Positions 61,944 to 64,000 of a DNA stretch of 64,000 bases are shown one piece after another. How positions within the stretch are numbered: the first letter of the stretch is position 1; each line of letters begins with the position of its first letter. The position numbers and the translations under genes were made by a program. This stretch comes from Gammaproteobacteria bacterium (lineage in GTDB: Bacteria > Pseudomonadota > Gammaproteobacteria > Pseudomonadales > Azotimanducaceae): assembly GCA_026706935.1 (NCBI GenBank), contig JAPOXV010000026.1, positions 153,721 through 217,720 on the forward strand. The letters run 5' to 3'. The notes below the pieces were generated by a model. The model did no database searches, was not told the DNA's origin, and saw only the letters and a list, made by a program, of their open reading frames with translations.

Positions 61944-63680
61944 ATGAGCGTAGAAGAAGGATTTGTTCGTGTCGCGGCGGTGTCCGATATCGCACCTGGT
62001 AAAGCCATCGCGGTACGGGTCGAGGATCGGAGCGTCGCGCTATTCAACCATCAAGACCAGATATACGCGACGGACAACCAGTGTCCTCATATGGGCTATC
62101 CGTTGATTAGAGGACGTACGAGAAACGGGGTGCTGCAGTGCGACTGGCACGGTTGGAGCTACGACATGGCTGGGGGAGGTTGCTTCACAGGCGGATGTGA
62201 CGATCTCGATACGTTTCCTGTCGAGGTCGAGGGCGACGACATCTACGTCAAGGTCGCAGGCGTCGCGTCTAAGCGGACAGGCGCACACTACCTCCTACTG
62301 AAAGAAGGATTGCTGTCACGCGACAACTGGGTTTTATCCAAGGCTGTCGCCATCATGCTTGCCCAAGGCGTCTCAGAAGACGAGACTCTCCGTTTGATCG
62401 TGAACCATTTGGGTAAGCACATTGCCACGGAACAAGATGCCAACGGCAGTTGGCGGCTTGCACAAATTGCGAACGGCATCAGTGTTGCTCGACGTCTTCC
62501 GGTAGAAGATCGACTCATTCCGCTAATGATGGCGGCAAAGGGTGCCTCAGGACGAGCCGGCGATCGACCAGAACGTCAAGCTTTACCACCTCACGCGACG
62601 TGGGAGACCCTTGCTGACTGGGTGCGGATGTTCTCAATGGATCGGGACTGGGAAGGTGTCGAAAAGTGTCTAATCACGGCCCGAACACTCGGTCAGAACG
62701 ACGACCAGATCCTACCGCTCGCTTTCGAATGCGTCCTCAAGCCGCACTTTATCGGATTTGGATTCAATATTCCACATCTCGTCCGTTTAGCGCAGGTGCT
62801 AGAAGAGTTTGGGTGGGACGACTCCGAAAATCTAGTATGCAATCTAGTTGCCAAAATGCTCGGTCGTCATCGTGGAACCCCGGATGGCGTGCGACGAGAA
62901 GCCATCGAAGCCTACCGTAATCTAGTAGCTGATCTGAATGACATCTCTGAACCTGATGGTTCAGCTGAGTTCGACGAGGACGGATTCGTCCTGGCATTGC
63001 TTTCTGGCGATCTCGGCACCGTATTTGGAGCTGTTACCGATGCACTTCAGTCAGGCGTACACGTGAACAGAATCGCCGACGCCATGGTTGTGACGGGTGC
63101 GGACCGCATGTCACGTACTCCAGCCAGTTACAACCCAGGATGGTGGGATCTCGGTGCCGAAATGCAGATGGGCTCCGCGATCCGAGGGGTCGCGAAGTAC
63201 GGCGGATACGCATTAGCGGCAAAAGCTGTCTACCACGCTGCGTGGCAGTTCTACGGTGATCGTTGGTTGAATATTCCCAATCGCCCTTTAGCGGAAGTCA
63301 CGCTTAACCAGCATGCTTCGGAGGCGTCAGGTGATGCGAGCGCCGACCGAAAAGCAATCGTTGACGCTATCGAATCGATTCAGATCAACGATGTGGGTCC
63401 GATGGTAGGTAGGTATTTGGCAGCGGGGCATCCGAAGGAAGAGCTTCTCGACGATATCGCGCTAGCGCTTCTCAAGCACGACACGGGCTGGGACATCTTA
63501 GACACGTTACGCGTCGTATACGACGAATCGGACAACTGTCGTGACCACCCTGCTGCACATCAGCTGATTGTGGGTATCGCGCGATTTACGACGGGTGCTC
63601 GGCGCAGTAACAACAGTGAATCCGCGACTCGTACGGCGAAGAGGTTTGCACAACGCCAGACAGCTGTCGATTTGTATTGA
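61944..63680 (+). CDS. Rieske [2Fe-2S] protein with large helical domain, second copy
   Basis: 578 residues, parallel to the preceding gene throughout. Cluster ligands are Cys47/His49 in NQCPHMGYPL and Cys66/His69 in LQCDWHGWSYDM. The helical part repeats the conserved blocks (HLGKHIAT, IANGISVARRLPVEDRLIPLMMAA, TGADRMSRTPASYNPGW, AVYHAAWQFYGDRWLNIPNRPL). GGGGAGAAATGAA before the ATG is a strong ribosome binding site. Tandem retention of both full copies, with intact ligands, suggests both are functional and possibly form a heteromeric complex. No flavin reductase partner is next to them. Confidence 0.85.
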   Translation: MSVEEGFVRVAAVSDIAPGKAIAVRVEDRSVALFNHQDQIYATDNQCPHMGYPLIRGRTRNGVLQCDWHGWSYDMAGGGCFTGGCDDLDTFPVEVEGDDIYVKVAGVASKRTGAHYLLLKEGLLSRDNWVLSKAVAIMLAQGVSEDETLRLIVNHLGKHIATEQDANGSWRLAQIANGISVARRLPVEDRLIPLMMAAKGASGRAGDRPERQALPPHATWETLADWVRMFSMDRDWEGVEKCLITARTLGQNDDQILPLAFECVLKPHFIGFGFNIPHLVRLAQVLEEFGWDDSENLVCNLVAKMLGRHRGTPDGVRREAIEAYRNLVADLNDISEPDGSAEFDEDGFVLALLSGDLGTVFGAVTDALQSGVHVNRIADAMVVTGADRMSRTPASYNPGWWDLGAEMQMGSAIRGVAKYGGYALAAKAVYHAAWQFYGDRWLNIPNRPLAEVTLNQHASEASGDASADRKAIVDAIESIQINDVGPMVGRYLAAGHPKEELLDDIALALLKHDTGWDILDTLRVVYDESDNCRDHPAAHQLIVGIARFTTGARRSNNSESATRTAKRFAQRQTAVDLY

Positions 63681-63770
63681 TGGTAGTGCATTTTTATTGA
63701 CTATGCTGATCTTTTGAAGTCGCTTGAGATTCATCAGTCGTAAAGAACGCATTTCAGAGTAGTTTCGAAT

Positions 63771-64000
63771 CTACTCTTCATATCTAAATCTCTTCGGTAC
63801 CCGAGTCGCCAACGTTGCGTTAGCCACCTCAAATCCATGTTGCACTATCAGATCAAACTCGTCAGCGCTCAAGCGTCGAAGCGTTGTTTTAAAGTTCGCG
63901 ACGGTCGTTACTGCTGCTTCAGACAAGCACGTCGTATCAGGCGAACACAAATCTACATCACTGAATATTTTCCGAACTGTATTTCCAATTCTCAGATACG
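63771..64000 (-). CDS. 3' end of a gene entering from the right edge, possibly patatin-like phospholipase
   Basis: A minus-strand frame is open from the window edge to a TAG at 63771-63773, about 75 codons. The end of the product, with DLCSPDTTCLSEAAVTTVAN, KTTLRRLSADEFDLIVQHGF and EVANATLATRVPKRFRYEE, resembles the C-terminus of patatin-like phospholipases (helical, with an LRRLS..EFDLI..GFE pattern). The catalytic Ser-Asp dyad would lie outside the window, so the family call is tentative while the reading frame is convincing. It converges on the second Rieske gene. Confidence 0.6.
   Translation of the reverse strand, partial: YLRIGNTVRKIFSDVDLCSPDTTCLSEAAVTTVANFKTTLRRLSADEFDLIVQHGFEVANATLATRVPKRFRYEE

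Noticed and set aside
1-64000. CRISPR array, rRNA or tRNA genes
   Set aside because: No regularly spaced direct repeats and no rRNA or tRNA sequence patterns were seen in the window.

Overview
The window looks like chromosomal DNA of a free-living or host-associated Gammaproteobacterium, probably marine, at roughly 50% G+C. This rests on the order rppH-ptsP ... lgt-thyA-folA, a conserved gammaproteobacterial arrangement, and on several TonB-dependent receptors, a MacAB-like ABC exporter and an autotransporter-type barrel. Species cannot be named from the sequence. No rRNA, tRNA or CRISPR array was found.

Layout. 1-8 kb: the tail of an IS605-family TnpB, an amidohydrolase, a TonB receptor coupled to a PhyH dioxygenase with a HEAT-like tail, a REP-like inverted pair, and two tandem secreted paralogues. 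8-16 kb: a genuine formylglycine-generating enzyme, a Cys/Met PLP enzyme, then a mevalonate-pathway block: a phosphomevalonate kinase-like GHMP kinase, an HMG-CoA reductase fused to mevalonate kinase, and convergent diphosphomevalonate decarboxylase, with exonuclease III and a sulfurtransferase between. 16-26 kb: catabolic and uptake genes (amidase, HisN-type phosphatase, 1058-aa TonB receptor, CaiB-type CoA-transferase, acyl-CoA dehydrogenase, and a YyaL-like protein without the cysteine motif).

26-40 kb: rppH-ptsP, then about 8.3 kb of accessory genes (PIN-domain pair, ECF sigma factor with a large C-terminal domain, broken AlbA_2 fragment, glycerol kinase, SDR lacking Tyr/Lys, TANGO2-like protein, and a coupled 137/434-aa pair with an ImmA/IrrE-like tail), then lgt-thyA-folA, all with TTG starts. 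40-45 kb: a second accessory patch with a DgoD-like enolase-superfamily protein, a three-gene operon (TIM-barrel-like protein, Xre antitoxin, RES toxin) behind a clear sigma-70 promoter with a dyad, and an Nmad3 protein coupled to a 55-aa ORF.

44-64 kb: a MacAB-like export operon whose adaptor is interrupted by one in-frame TAG, a DUF5916-type outer-membrane protein, a 1662-aa cadherin-like/autotransporter protein, and a locus where a TPR protein lies between a truncated Rieske gene fragment and two full Rieske-helical paralogues. A probable patatin-like gene enters from the right edge.

The best candidates for undescribed systems are the TIM-barrel/Xre/RES operon, the Nmad3/55-aa pair, the 137/434-aa pair, the PIN pair, and the Rieske/TPR locus. 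The clearest biochemical novelty is the HMGR-mevalonate kinase fusion.
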